From: Micromonospora sp. HM5-17
Lineage (GTDB): Bacteria; Actinomycetota; Actinomycetes; Mycobacteriales; Micromonosporaceae
Assembly (NCBI RefSeq): GCF_003762835.1
Contig: NZ_RJWA01000006.1
Coordinates: 310,001-374,000, forward strand
Direction of reading: 5' to 3'
Length of the DNA stretch: 64,000 nt
The notes under the pieces are model-generated. The model was given only the letters and a program-made list of their open reading frames with translations. It had not been told where the DNA came from and did not search any database. The translations under genes were made by a program, and so were the position numbers. This document shows, piece by piece, positions 25,835 through 34,315 of the stretch; the stretch's first letter is position 1, and each line of letters opens with the position of its first letter.

Positions 25835-27421
25835 TCAGTCCTCCCGGCCCGTCCCGGTCAGCCGGCGGACGACCGGGCCGACGCGCCACCGGGCGGCCCC
25901 GGCCAGGTCCCGGGCGTGTTCGAACACCGTGTGGTCCGGCCGGGCCCGACCCTCCGCCAACGCCCGGTCCAGGTCGTGGCCGCACCGGGTCAGGACCGTG
26001 TCGAGGTCCCGCCGCATCGGGCCGTACAGCGCGTAGCCGAAGGACCGGTGGAACCGGGCAAAGAGCGGCCGGTAGAGCCGGATCCGCTCGTACAGCCCCG
26101 ACCCGTACGCCAGGGGGCTCGCCGGTCGCTCACGGATATCCCGGGGCAGCAGGTCGGCGAAGGCGTGGCGCAGGATCCACTTCTCCCGACCGTGCCGCAT
26201 CCTCAGCTCGCGGGGCAGCCGGGTCGCGAGTTCCACCATGGCCGGATCGAGGAACGGCACCCGCGCCTCGACGCCGTGCCCGAGCCCGACCCGGTCGATC
26301 CGCTGGAGTTCGGTCCGGCAGAGATTTTTGATCTTGTAAAGGTAGAGCCGGCGGGCCGCCTCCGGGTTGACCTGGTGGTAGGTCGGATATCCACCGAAGA
26401 GCGTGTCGGCGCCGTCCCCGGTCAGGACCACCCGTACCCCGAGATCGTGGACCCGACGGAACAGCGGCACCGAGACGACGGCATCGCACACGTCGCCGTA
26501 CTCGGTCGGCTCGATCATCCGGACGGCTTCCCGGACGTCCTCGAGCCCGAGGTCGCGGGGCCGCACCTCGATCGTCTCGTGGTGCACCCCGAGCGCGGCG
26601 GCGAGCCGCCGGGCGTACCGGAGGTCCGGACTGTCGGGAGCGCCAACGGTGAACGCGACGCAGTCGTGGTGGAGTTGGCGGGCGTACAGCAGGACGAGGG
26701 TGCTGTCCAGGCCGCCCGAGAACGGCACCCCCACGGTGAGGTCGGTCTCCACCCGGATCCGGACGCTCTCCTGGAACGCCGCGCGGAGCAGCCGCGCCGC
26801 CTCGGTCGGGTCGGCGAGCACCGGCTTCCCCGCGCCGAACAGCGCGAGATCCCGGTACGGGACCAGGTCGGGACCGGTGCCGGCGTCGGCCCAGCCGTGC
26901 TGCCCGGGCGGTACCTCGTGAATCGGCGCGTTGAGCGGCACCAGCGCCTTGACCTCGGAGGCCACGTACAGCCGGCGAAGGCGACGCGCCCAGTAGAGCG
27001 GCCGGACGCCGAGCGGATCCCGGGCCAGGTAGAGCCGCCCGGTGACGGTGTCGGCGATCGCGATCGCGAAGTCGCCGCGCAGCCGGTCGACCGCGGCCGG
27101 ACCCCAGGCCAGGAACGCCTCCAGCACCACCTCGGTGTCGCTCTCGGTACGCATCCGCCGCCCGAGGCGAGCCAGCTCGGCCGCGAGCTCCCGGTGGTTG
27201 TAGACCTCGCCGTTGTAGCAGAGCAGCCAGCGGCCGTCCGCCGAGCACCAGGGCTGCCGGGCACGGTCGCGGTCGACGATCCGCAGGCGCTGCACGCCGG
27301 CCAGCAGATCCGGTCGGTGCCGGGTCTCGGCGAGGTCCCCCCGCGGTGCCAGGGCCGCCAGCATCCGCTGGAAGGTGGGGCGGTCGGCGCCCGGGCCGAG
27401 AACGAGGGCGAGGCCGGACAC
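25835..27421 (-). CDS. Asparagine-synthetase-like ATP-dependent amide ligase lacking the glutaminase Cys
   Basis: The 528-residue protein has the two-domain AsnB layout. The N-terminal Ntn-type glutaminase domain keeps LCYNGEVYNH and TESDTEVVLEA, but the nucleophile Cys2 is replaced by Ser (Met-Ser-Gly), so normal glutamine hydrolysis is not expected. The synthetase domain has the PP-loop SGGLDS at 235-240 and LTGDGADTLFGGYPTY, so ATP adenylation chemistry should work. The GTG start is fixed by the Met-x-Gly pattern and the GGGGGGTGAGC site. It starts 3 nt after the stop of the upstream peptidase-like gene. Possible roles are ammonia-dependent amidation or amide ligation on a peptide or envelope substrate. 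Confidence 0.8.
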   Translation of the reverse strand: MSGLALVLGPGADRPTFQRMLAALAPRGDLAETRHRPDLLAGVQRLRIVDRDRARQPWCSADGRWLLCYNGEVYNHRELAAELARLGRRMRTESDTEVVLEAFLAWGPAAVDRLRGDFAIAIADTVTGRLYLARDPLGVRPLYWARRLRRLYVASEVKALVPLNAPIHEVPPGQHGWADAGTGPDLVPYRDLALFGAGKPVLADPTEAARLLRAAFQESVRIRVETDLTVGVPFSGGLDSTLVLLYARQLHHDCVAFTVGAPDSPDLRYARRLAAALGVHHETIEVRPRDLGLEDVREAVRMIEPTEYGDVCDAVVSVPLFRRVHDLGVRVVLTGDGADTLFGGYPTYHQVNPEAARRLYLYKIKNLCRTELQRIDRVGLGHGVEARVPFLDPAMVELATRLPRELRMRHGREKWILRHAFADLLPRDIRERPASPLAYGSGLYERIRLYRPLFARFHRSFGYALYGPMRRDLDTVLTRCGHDLDRALAEGRARPDHTVFEHARDLAGAARWRVGPVVRRLTGTGRED

Positions 27422-27424
27422 CGC

Positions 27425-28390
27425 TCACCCCCCGAGCGCGGTCAGGAAGTCTCGGCGGAGCCGGGCCACGGCCCGCGGGCTGACGCAGACGTGCCAGTAC
27501 TGCCCCTCGTCGATCACGTTCACGTCCCCCCAGCCCTGGCGTTCCCGCAGCAGTGCGGCGAGGACGCCGTACGCGTCGAGGCGGCGGAACCAGGACATCT
27601 CCAGGTCCATCGCGTAGCCGAGACAGTGGCCGCTGGGCAGCATCGCGACGTAGCCGAGGGCGCGGAGCCGTTGCTGGTGTTCGAGGCTTCGCGCCAGGCT
27701 CGTCACCCACAGCGGCGGGGTGGGACCCGTACGGCGTCGCGCGAGGTCGACGGCGAGCTGGTTCAGCAGCGCCACCACCTCCGGCCGCGTCCAGGTGGAC
27801 CGGAGGCCGTCGGCCTGCGGTCTGCGGTGCGGCCAGATCCGGCGTTCGACCGCCCGGCCCACCCGGGCGAGCGGGCGGCCGGTCTGCCGGCGGTACCGGA
27901 ACCGGATCAGCCCGCCGCGGCGCAGCGCCTCCAGGTCGATCAGCTCCGGTGCCTCCCGGAGCTCCGTGTCGGTCTGGTACCCGGGCAGGTGCCCCCACCA
28001 CAGGACGTCGATCCGAGAGAGGAGGTAGATCCTGATCAGGTCGGAGAGGTCCCGGGCCACGCCGCGGTTGTTCGGCCGGTAGTCCCGGACCTCGGCGCGG
28101 AGCCGCGCGGCCGCCTCCGCGGTTCCACCGGGCAGCGCGTCGAGCACCGCGGCGATCTCGGGGGCCGTCAGCCGATCGGTCAGCACCGCCTCAAGCCTGG
28201 CCAGGTTGTCGACACCGGCGTAGGCCGCCACCTCCCCACGCAGGTCCGCGACCGCGGCCCGGTACCGGACCAGATCGGACAGCGGGAGGGTCGGATGGTG
28301 CGGCGGGCGTGACCGGGCGCCGGCGTCGGGGCGCCGCCCGTCCTCCGGTGTCCGAGGGTCGGCGTCCCGGGCACCCTCGTGGCTCGGCAT
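27425..28390 (-). CDS. Putative LAS/M15-like metallopeptidase (DUF5715-like)
   Basis: The 321-residue protein is not closely recognised, but residues 253-262 read SGHCLGYAMD, an exact match to the S-x-H-x2-G-x-A-x-D zinc motif of LAS (VanY/M15) peptidases. Glu295 and His300 in DEGQYWH could supply the catalytic base and last zinc ligand. The first ~35 residues are polar and disordered, and no signal peptide is visible. LAS enzymes cut D-amino-acid or peptidoglycan peptide bonds, but a cytoplasmic location would be odd for that. The ATG at 28390 has GGGGGAG upstream. It is co-transcribed with the asparagine-synthetase-like gene. Confidence 0.65.
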   Translation of the reverse strand: MPSHEGARDADPRTPEDGRRPDAGARSRPPHHPTLPLSDLVRYRAAVADLRGEVAAYAGVDNLARLEAVLTDRLTAPEIAAVLDALPGGTAEAAARLRAEVRDYRPNNRGVARDLSDLIRIYLLSRIDVLWWGHLPGYQTDTELREAPELIDLEALRRGGLIRFRYRRQTGRPLARVGRAVERRIWPHRRPQADGLRSTWTRPEVVALLNQLAVDLARRRTGPTPPLWVTSLARSLEHQQRLRALGYVAMLPSGHCLGYAMDLEMSWFRRLDAYGVLAALLRERQGWGDVNVIDEGQYWHVCVSPRAVARLRRDFLTALGG

Positions 28391-28461
28391 CTCCGACTCT
28401 CCCCCGATTGGACGTGGTGCAGAGCGTGGACGTGACTCAACAGCGCCACCGAATCGGACAG

Positions 28462-28473
28462 TATCACCTGATA
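28462..28473. promoter_or_regulatory. 5-2-5 inverted repeat upstream of the peptidase/ligase pair
   Basis: TATCACCTGATA forms two 5-nt arms in an AT-rich patch (about 28460-28495), 72 nt before the 28390 start on the minus strand and 204 nt before the arabinofuranosidase on the plus strand. It could be an operator for either unit. The short arms make chance occurrence possible. Confidence 0.3.
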
Positions 28474-28676
28474 AAGGGAAAACACGGATTATTTCGGTTG
28501 GGCGCCTCGGCCCGTCTCCGCTCCTCCACCCTCGCCCGGTGCACGTCCGCCGGCCGCGCCGTCGACCGACGTGGTCCGGTCGGTCGCACCGCCGGCCACG
28601 CCGACGGCCCTCCGGCCGGCCGAACGTGTCACGATCGACAGGTTCACCGTGGCACCCCGAAGGAGGGCACCCCCTG

Positions 28677-30194
28677 ATGCCGAACCAGGCCCCGGTCACC
28701 ATCACCCTCGACCCGCACCTCCGGCTCGGAACCATCGACCGTCGGATCTTCGGCTCCTTCGTGGAGCACCTGGGCCGGGCGGTCTACACCGGGATCTACG
28801 AGCCCGGACACCCGACGGCGGACGCGTACGGCTTCCGCCGCGACGTCGCCGAACTCGCCACGGAGCTGGGGGTCACACTGCTGCGGTACCCGGGCGGCAA
28901 CTTCGTGTCGAGCTACCGGTGGGAGGACGGGATCGGGCCGGTGGCCGAACGCCCGCGCCGGCTCGACCTGGCGTGGCGCACCCTGGAGAGCAACCGGGTC
29001 GGCACCGACGAGTTCCTCTCCTGGTGCCGCCGGCTGGGTGTGGAGCCGATGATGGCGGTCAACCTCGGTACCCGGGGCATCGAGGCCGCCGCCGACCTGG
29101 TCGAGTACTGCAACATCCCGGGCGGCACCACGCTCTCGGACCGGCGGCGGTCCAACGGCAGCCCGGAGCCGTACGGGGTCAGGCTCTGGTGCCTGGGCAA
29201 CGAGATGGACGGGCCGTGGCAGGTCGGTCGGCGCGACGCCGACGAGTACGGCCGTCTCGCCGCCCGCGTGGGCCACGCGATGCGCCGGGTCGACCCGACC
29301 ATCGAACTGGTCGCCTGCGGTAGCTCCGGCCGGCAGATGCCGACCTTCGGAGCCTGGGAACGGACCGTTCTGGAGCACACCTACGAGGTCGCCGACTACC
29401 TCTCCCTGCACGCGTACTACGAGGAACACGACGGCGACCGGGCCAGCTTCCTCGGCTCCGGGGCCGCGATGGACAGGTTCATCGCCGACGTGATCGCCAC
29501 CGCGGACAGCGTCGGGGCCCGGCTGGGCAGCCCGAAGCGGATGAAGCTGTCGTTCGACGAGTGGAACGTGTGGTACATGTCCGAGACCACACCGGTCGAC
29601 ACCTCCGCGATCCTCCCGGAGGGGTCCCGGCTCTTCGAGGACCGCTACCGGCTGCTGGACGCGGTGGTGGTCGGCGACCTGTTGATCACCTTGCTCAATC
29701 ACGCGGACCGGGTCCGGGTCGCCTGCCTGGCGCAGCTGGTCAACGTCATCGCCCCGATCGCCACCGAGCCGGGGGGTGACGCCTGGCGGCTGGCGACGTT
29801 CTACCCGTTCGCCCACACGGCCCGGGCAGCCCGGGGCACGGCCCTGCGGCCGGTTGTGGAGACGCCGACCCTCGAGACCGCCCGACACGGCGAGGTGCCG
29901 GCCACCAGCTGCGCGGCCACCTACGACCCGGACGAGGGCACGGCGGCGGTCTTCCTCGTCAACCGGACCGACCGGCCGGTGACGGCACGGCTGCGTCACC
30001 CGGACTTCCCGGGCTGGACGGTGGCCGGCTGCGCGAGCATCGTGGCGGACCACGGGGGAAAACTGGTCACCGCCGAGGCCGCCCGGGCGGCCGAACCGGT
30101 GGAGCACCGGAACGTCCGCCCCGGCGCCGCGCAGACCGAGGTCGACCTCGCACCCGAGTCGTGGACGGTGCTCCGGATCCGGGTCGGTGAGTAG
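28677..30194 (+). CDS. Alpha-L-arabinofuranosidase, glycoside hydrolase family 51
   Basis: The 505-residue enzyme cleaves terminal arabinofuranosyl residues from arabinan, arabinoxylan or their oligosaccharides. The acid/base Glu176 lies in CLGNEMDGPW and the nucleophile Glu295 in SFDEWNVWY, as in GH51. The N-terminal IFGSFVEHLGRAVYTGIYEP and the RYPGGNFVSSYRWEDG segment are typical for the family. No signal peptide is present, so it acts in the cytoplasm on imported oligosaccharides. The ATG at 28677 has AAGGAGGG 9 nt upstream. No arabinose transporter is adjacent; the sugar importer at 6628-10948 is too distant to link. Confidence 0.95.
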   Translation: MPNQAPVTITLDPHLRLGTIDRRIFGSFVEHLGRAVYTGIYEPGHPTADAYGFRRDVAELATELGVTLLRYPGGNFVSSYRWEDGIGPVAERPRRLDLAWRTLESNRVGTDEFLSWCRRLGVEPMMAVNLGTRGIEAAADLVEYCNIPGGTTLSDRRRSNGSPEPYGVRLWCLGNEMDGPWQVGRRDADEYGRLAARVGHAMRRVDPTIELVACGSSGRQMPTFGAWERTVLEHTYEVADYLSLHAYYEEHDGDRASFLGSGAAMDRFIADVIATADSVGARLGSPKRMKLSFDEWNVWYMSETTPVDTSAILPEGSRLFEDRYRLLDAVVVGDLLITLLNHADRVRVACLAQLVNVIAPIATEPGGDAWRLATFYPFAHTARAARGTALRPVVETPTLETARHGEVPATSCAATYDPDEGTAAVFLVNRTDRPVTARLRHPDFPGWTVAGCASIVADHGGKLVTAEAARAAEPVEHRNVRPGAAQTEVDLAPESWTVLRIRVGE

Positions 30195-30346
30195 CCGTAC
30201 CCGGACCGGCGGCGAGGGCTCCGCGGGGGCCGCCGGCCGGTGGGCGGGGCCGACGACCGCCGACGGCCCCGGGTCCGAGACGTCCGAAAGGGACGGAGCA
30301 AGCTCGCCGGTCCGGCGGCCCGCCCGGCGGCCGGGTCCGTCGTCCG

Positions 30347-30628
30347 TCAGCGCCGCGCCACGGTCTCGATGACCGGCACCTCGTCGAGCAACGGGTCCGG
30401 CTCGGACCGACGGATCACGTACCGGGCGGTCAGGGTGTCCACCCCGGTGCCGCGGGCGCAGTTGGGCCGGTACGTGACGGTGGCGGCGAGCGCCGAGGCG
30501 GTCTCGATCCGACCCGCCCGCCAGGTGCCGGCCCGGTAGACCCAGACCGGATCCGTCGGCCGGTAGGTGTCGGTGGGGTCGATCTCCGCAGGGTCGCGGC
30601 GGTCCGGATCCACGGTGGGGACTGGCAT
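30347..30628 (-). CDS. Small hypothetical protein (93 aa) coupled to the GGDEF gene
   Basis: The 93-residue ORF has an excellent AGGAGG site 9 nt before its ATG, and the stop of the upstream GGDEF gene lies one base before that ATG, so the two are co-translated. The sequence is soluble and compact-looking, with DPVWVYRAGTWRAGRIE followed by a TVTYRPN segment and a GVDTLTARYVIRR segment, suggesting a small beta-barrel. I do not recognise a named domain. It may be a partner or output of the GGDEF protein, but this rests only on position. Confidence 0.7.
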   Translation of the reverse strand: MPVPTVDPDRRDPAEIDPTDTYRPTDPVWVYRAGTWRAGRIETASALAATVTYRPNCARGTGVDTLTARYVIRRSEPDPLLDEVPVIETVARR

Positions 30629-30629
30629 G

Positions 30630-31433
30630 TCACTGTCCTCCTGATTCGGCGGCCGGTGTCGTCTCGAGCAGTTCCCTGGCCGGGACGGTGGGGCTGGGGA
30701 CCCCGGCGTTACGGCTCTCGGCCAGGCCGAGCCGGGGCAGGGGTGCGGGGCATCCGGACGACCAGGTCGGCTCCCCGCCGGCGGTCAGCGGACCGGCCAT
30801 CCCGCCGGTGCCGTCGTCGGCCGGGATGCGACCCCGGCCGCTCTTCACCCGGTACATCGCGGCGTCGGCGAGGTCCAGCGCCTCGGTGAGCTGGATGCGG
30901 CCCTGCACCGGAGCCATCCCGATCGACGCGGTCACGCGCAGGTCGATGCCCCGCTCGGCGACGTGAATCGGCGCCGACACCAGCTCCGCGAGCCGCCGCG
31001 CCGTCTGGTGCAGCCACCGGCTGTCGCCCCGGACAGCGGTGAGCAGGCCCGCGAACTCGTCTCCGCCGAGCCGGGCGACCCGGTTGTTCCCCGCGTACGC
31101 CGCGAACCGCCACGCGACCGCCACCAGCACCTGGTCGCCGATGGCGTGTCCGAACCGGTCGTTGATCTGCTTGAAGCCGTCGAGGTCGAGCAGGACCGCG
31201 ACGAGGGGGTGCTGGCGGGAATCGGCGACCAGTGCGGCGCCGATCTGGTAGAAGGCTCGCCGGTTGGGCAGGCCGGTGAGGGGGTCGTGGCTGGCCGCGT
31301 GCCGCGCCGCCGCCAGCTCTTCGCGGAGCCGTTCCACCTCGGCCTGGACGTTCCGGACCCGGACGCGCATCCCCCAGGCCGCGCCGATGCCGGCGGCCGC
31401 GGCGGCTCCGGCAGCGAGGGTGAAGGGGTCCAC
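30630..31433 (-). CDS. Diguanylate cyclase (GGDEF domain)
   Basis: The 267-residue protein should make cyclic di-GMP from two GTP. A short hydrophobic N-terminus (about residues 4-22) may anchor it, then a coiled-coil-like stretch (VQAEVERLREELAAARHA) leads to the GGDEF domain: DPLTGLPNRRAF, LLDLDGFKQINDRFGH and the intact RLGGDEFAGLL. The RxxD inhibitory site expected five residues before GGDEF is absent (AGNNRVARLGGDEF), so feedback inhibition may be missing. The last ~60 residues are Pro/Gly-rich. The GTG at 31433 is preferred to that at 31451 because AAGGGA lies 9 nt before it. Confidence 0.9.
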   Translation of the reverse strand: MDPFTLAAGAAAAAGIGAAWGMRVRVRNVQAEVERLREELAAARHAASHDPLTGLPNRRAFYQIGAALVADSRQHPLVAVLLDLDGFKQINDRFGHAIGDQVLVAVAWRFAAYAGNNRVARLGGDEFAGLLTAVRGDSRWLHQTARRLAELVSAPIHVAERGIDLRVTASIGMAPVQGRIQLTEALDLADAAMYRVKSGRGRIPADDGTGGMAGPLTAGGEPTWSSGCPAPLPRLGLAESRNAGVPSPTVPARELLETTPAAESGGQ

Positions 31434-31897
31434 AGTGCACGGTCCCTTCACGACGTCCGACTCGGCGCCGGGCGGACACCCGCACCAGGGGTCGACAGTT
31501 GCCGATGTTCGATGACGCTTGGTGACCGAAGTTTACGGTTCCCAGCACAGGCAGAAACGGGTTCGTCGCGATGCGCTGACGACCATCGTCGCAGGCCGGG
31601 CGGCACACGAGGGGGAAATCCTTCGCTCTGACACCGCATTGTCGCAGGCAATGGCCCCCCGCCTCCATCACTAAAAGTGAACAAACGGACACACCCGTAC
31701 AGGCGCTATCATGCTCGCTATCAGGTGCAGACGCAAGAGCAGATGCACGTGCAGATGGTCTTGCACGCACAGACCTGTCGGCGGTGGCAACCCACCGTCA
31801 CGGGCTCCGGCGCGTCCACGGGGAGGAATCGAGCCACCACATCCGGCCCACGCGGCACGCGTCCACAGCCCCTTCGGGATCTCCAGAAAGACTCGCG
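31434..31897. other. 464-nt interval between the GGDEF and DUF397 genes
   Basis: This divergent region has no supported gene. It contains AT-richer stretches near 31530-31550 and 31670-31715. On the minus strand TAAACT in the first patch could be the -10 of the GGDEF gene. On the plus strand TATCAT (31708-31713) could serve the DUF397 gene, though no well-spaced -35 was found. Confidence 0.4.
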
Positions 31898-32137
31898 ATG
31901 ACTCACACCTACAACGGCATGTCCGTCCACGAGCTACCGCCACTCACCTGGCAGAAGAGCCGCCGCAGCAACCCGAGTGGCAACTGCGTCGAGATGGCTC
32001 AGCTGCCCGACGGCGCCGGCGTCGCGATCCGGAACTCGCGGGACCCCGACGGACCGGCGTTGATCTACACCACCGACGAGATCGCGGCCTTCATCCTCGG
32101 TGCCCGGGACGGCGACTTCGACCACCTCATCGGGTAG
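31898..32137 (+). CDS. DUF397 domain protein
   Basis: This 79-residue protein has the DUF397 pattern: WQKSRRSNPSGNCVEMAQLPDGAGVAIRNSRDPDGPALIYTTDEIAAFILGARDGDFDHL. DUF397 proteins are very frequent in filamentous actinomycetes, nearly always next to an XRE/DUF5753 regulator. They are thought to act as small partners of it, in an Scr1-like or toxin-antitoxin-like system. Here the DUF397 gene precedes the regulator by 194 nt; the usual order is reversed. The ATG at 31898 was chosen by the family start and an AGAAAG site. Confidence 0.88.
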   Translation: MTHTYNGMSVHELPPLTWQKSRRSNPSGNCVEMAQLPDGAGVAIRNSRDPDGPALIYTTDEIAAFILGARDGDFDHLIG

Positions 32138-32331
32138 ACCCCGCATCGGGTAGACCGCCCCACCGCTGCCCGGTCGGGGACCCGCGCGGCGAGCGACGGC
32201 GGAGCGGGCGACCCGACCGGGTACGGAAAATTGCCGCCGGGGCCTTCCCTCCTCACCCTCCGGCCATGGCATGCTTACCGACGGACTTGGCCCAGCCTTG
32301 GTGGGCTGCGTCGAGCATGCGGAGGCGGCAC

Positions 32332-33288
32332 GTGACGATGGCGCGATCCGGCCGAGGGCCGGTCCCGAGTGGCAGGGCGACGGCCGACGACGAGACGACT
32401 CCTTCCGGGGTGTCGACCCTCGAGGGCAGCGCCAGCGGCCCGACCGTGCTGCGCATCCTGCTCGGCAGCCAGCTCCGGAAGCTGCGCGAGGCCAGAGGCG
32501 TCAGCCGCGACGATGCGGGCTGGGAGATTCGGGCCTCCGGGTCCAAGATCAGCCGGATGGAGCTGGGTCGGGTGGGCTTCAAGGAGCGCGACGTCGCGGA
32601 TCTGCTGACCCTGTACCAGGTGACGGACGAGCGCGAACGCGAGGCGCTGCTCTCCCTCGCCCGCCAGGCCAACAATCCGGGCTGGTGGCACCGGTACGGC
32701 GACGTCCTGCCCCACTGGTTCCAGTCGTACCTCGGCCTGGAGGCCGCTGCCGCGCTGGTCCGTACCTACGAGGTGCAGTACGTTCCCGGCCTGCTCCAGA
32801 CCCGCGACTACGCCCGCGCCGTCGTGTTGCTGGCCCACGACCGGGCACCGGCCGAGGAGGTCGAACGGCGGGTCAACCTCCGGATGGACCGGCAGAAGAT
32901 CCTGCACCGTCCCGACGCGCCACACCTGTGGGTGGTGGTGGACGAGGCGGCGCTGCGTCGGCCGATCGGTGGCGTCGAGGTGATGCGCGGCCAGGTGAAA
33001 CACCTGATCGAGGCGAGCGCACTGCCGAACGTCACCATCCAGGTGATCCCGTTCCGGGCCGGTGGACACGCGGGTGCCGGTGGCGCCTTCACGGTGCTTC
33101 GCTTCCCGGAACAGGACCTGCCGGACGTGGTCTACATGGAGCAGCTCACCAGCGCGCTCTACCTGGACAAGCGCGACGACGTCGACTACTACGTGGCGGC
33201 GATGGAGCGGCTCTGCGTCCAGGCGGAGTCACCGTCGGCGACCACGGAGTTCCTGCGGTCCGTCCTACACGACCTCGGTGGCGCCTGA
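32332..33288 (+). CDS. XRE-family regulator with DUF5753 domain
   Basis: The 318-residue protein has an N-terminal helix-turn-helix (LGSQLRKLREARGVSRDDAGWEIRASGSKISRMELGRVGF) and a C-terminal DUF5753 domain (YEVQYVPGLLQTRDYARAV, VIPFRAGGHAGAGGAFTVLRFPEQDLPDVVYMEQLTSALYLD). These proteins bind DNA and pair with DUF397 partners. The GTG at 32332 has GGAGG 6 nt upstream; the ATG two codons later is the alternative. The first ~40 residues are polar and non-conserved. The targets are unknown and probably include its own region. Confidence 0.9.
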   Translation: MTMARSGRGPVPSGRATADDETTPSGVSTLEGSASGPTVLRILLGSQLRKLREARGVSRDDAGWEIRASGSKISRMELGRVGFKERDVADLLTLYQVTDEREREALLSLARQANNPGWWHRYGDVLPHWFQSYLGLEAAAALVRTYEVQYVPGLLQTRDYARAVVLLAHDRAPAEEVERRVNLRMDRQKILHRPDAPHLWVVVDEAALRRPIGGVEVMRGQVKHLIEASALPNVTIQVIPFRAGGHAGAGGAFTVLRFPEQDLPDVVYMEQLTSALYLDKRDDVDYYVAAMERLCVQAESPSATTEFLRSVLHDLGGA

Positions 33289-33465
33289 CCGTCGGCATCC
33301 CACGCCACCGGCCCGGTCAGCGCGTCGGGCGCCGCCCGCCGGCCACGCGGGACGGTGGCCGCAGTCTCAACCGTGGTCCACGAGCTGATCACGGGCGGTC
33401 CCGGAACCGGGCACACTTCGGCGCTCCGCCCGGCCGCCGCACCACGGATGGGTCACACTACCGGT

Positions 33466-34227
33466 ATGCGACCGCGTCGGCTCGATGGCAGGGTCGCCCT
33501 GGTCACCGGGGCATCCTCGGGGATCGGCGCGGCGGCCGCCGCCCGGCTGGCGGCCGCGGGAGCGCGGGTCTTCCTCACCGGCCGCGATCCGGAGCGGCTC
33601 GCCGCCGCAGCCGCCGCCACCGGCGGTACGCCGATCCCGTGCGACCTCACCGACCCGGACCAGACGGCGGCGCTGGCCGCCCGGGTGCTGGAGACCGCGG
33701 GCCGGGTCGACATCCTCGTCAACAACGCCGGTCAGGGCTGGGCCGGCCCGCTCACCGAGATGACCGACGCCGGGATCCAGGCGCTGGTGGCGGCGAACCT
33801 GACCGCCCCGATGCTGCTGTCCCGGGCGGTCCTGCCCGGCATGCTCGCCCGGGGCGGCGGACATCTCGGCTTCGTCGGCTCCATCGCCGGCCGGCTCGGC
33901 GTCCGGGAGGAGGCGGTCTACGCCGGGACCAAGGCGGGGCTTAGCGTCTTCGCCGACAGCCTGCGCCAGGAGACGGCGGGCCGGGGCGTGGTCGTCACCG
34001 AACTGGTCCCGGCCGTGGTGGACACACCGTTCTTCGCCCGTCGCGGTCGCCCGTACCCACGGCGACGACCGCGACCCGTCAGCCCGGAACAGGCCGCGGC
34101 CGCGCTGCTCGCCGGCATGTTCGGTGGTCGCGCCGAGGTGTGCCTGCCCCGCTGGATGTACCTGCCGATCGCGGTCCGGGCCACCCTACCCACCACCTAC
34201 CGCCGCCTCGCCGACCGGTACGGCTGA
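33466..34227 (+). CDS. Short-chain dehydrogenase/reductase
   Basis: The 253-residue protein is a classical SDR: TGASSGIG for NAD(P) binding, NNAG, and the catalytic Ser (VGSIAG) with YAGTK giving Tyr and Lys. An Arg after the second strand (GRDPERL) favours NADP(H). The C-terminal part (PYPRRRPRPVSPEQAAAALLAGMFG) resembles fatty-acid or ketoreductase-like SDRs. The substrate cannot be inferred. The ATG at 33466 begins just before the Rossmann strand and has no clear ribosome binding site, so it may be leaderless. It converges with the hopanoid operon and need not belong to it. Confidence 0.88.
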   Translation: MRPRRLDGRVALVTGASSGIGAAAAARLAAAGARVFLTGRDPERLAAAAAATGGTPIPCDLTDPDQTAALAARVLETAGRVDILVNNAGQGWAGPLTEMTDAGIQALVAANLTAPMLLSRAVLPGMLARGGGHLGFVGSIAGRLGVREEAVYAGTKAGLSVFADSLRQETAGRGVVVTELVPAVVDTPFFARRGRPYPRRRPRPVSPEQAAAALLAGMFGGRAEVCLPRWMYLPIAVRATLPTTYRRLADRYG

Positions 34228-34315
34228 GCGTCCTCCGTCGATCGCGCGGCCGGGCCTACGCCGAAGACGCCGGCGCGGCGCGGACCGGCTACGACGACCT
34301 CCGGTACGCGGCGGC

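Noticed and set aside
25835-28390. Lasso peptide cluster based on the asparagine-synthetase-like enzyme
   Set aside because: No lasso precursor, RiPP recognition element or transglutaminase-like B protein was found nearby; the neighbour has LAS peptidase motifs instead.
31677-31901. Possible small gene upstream of DUF397
   Set aside because: The His/Gln-rich frame has no ribosome binding site and no recognisable pattern; the region is better read as promoter DNA.
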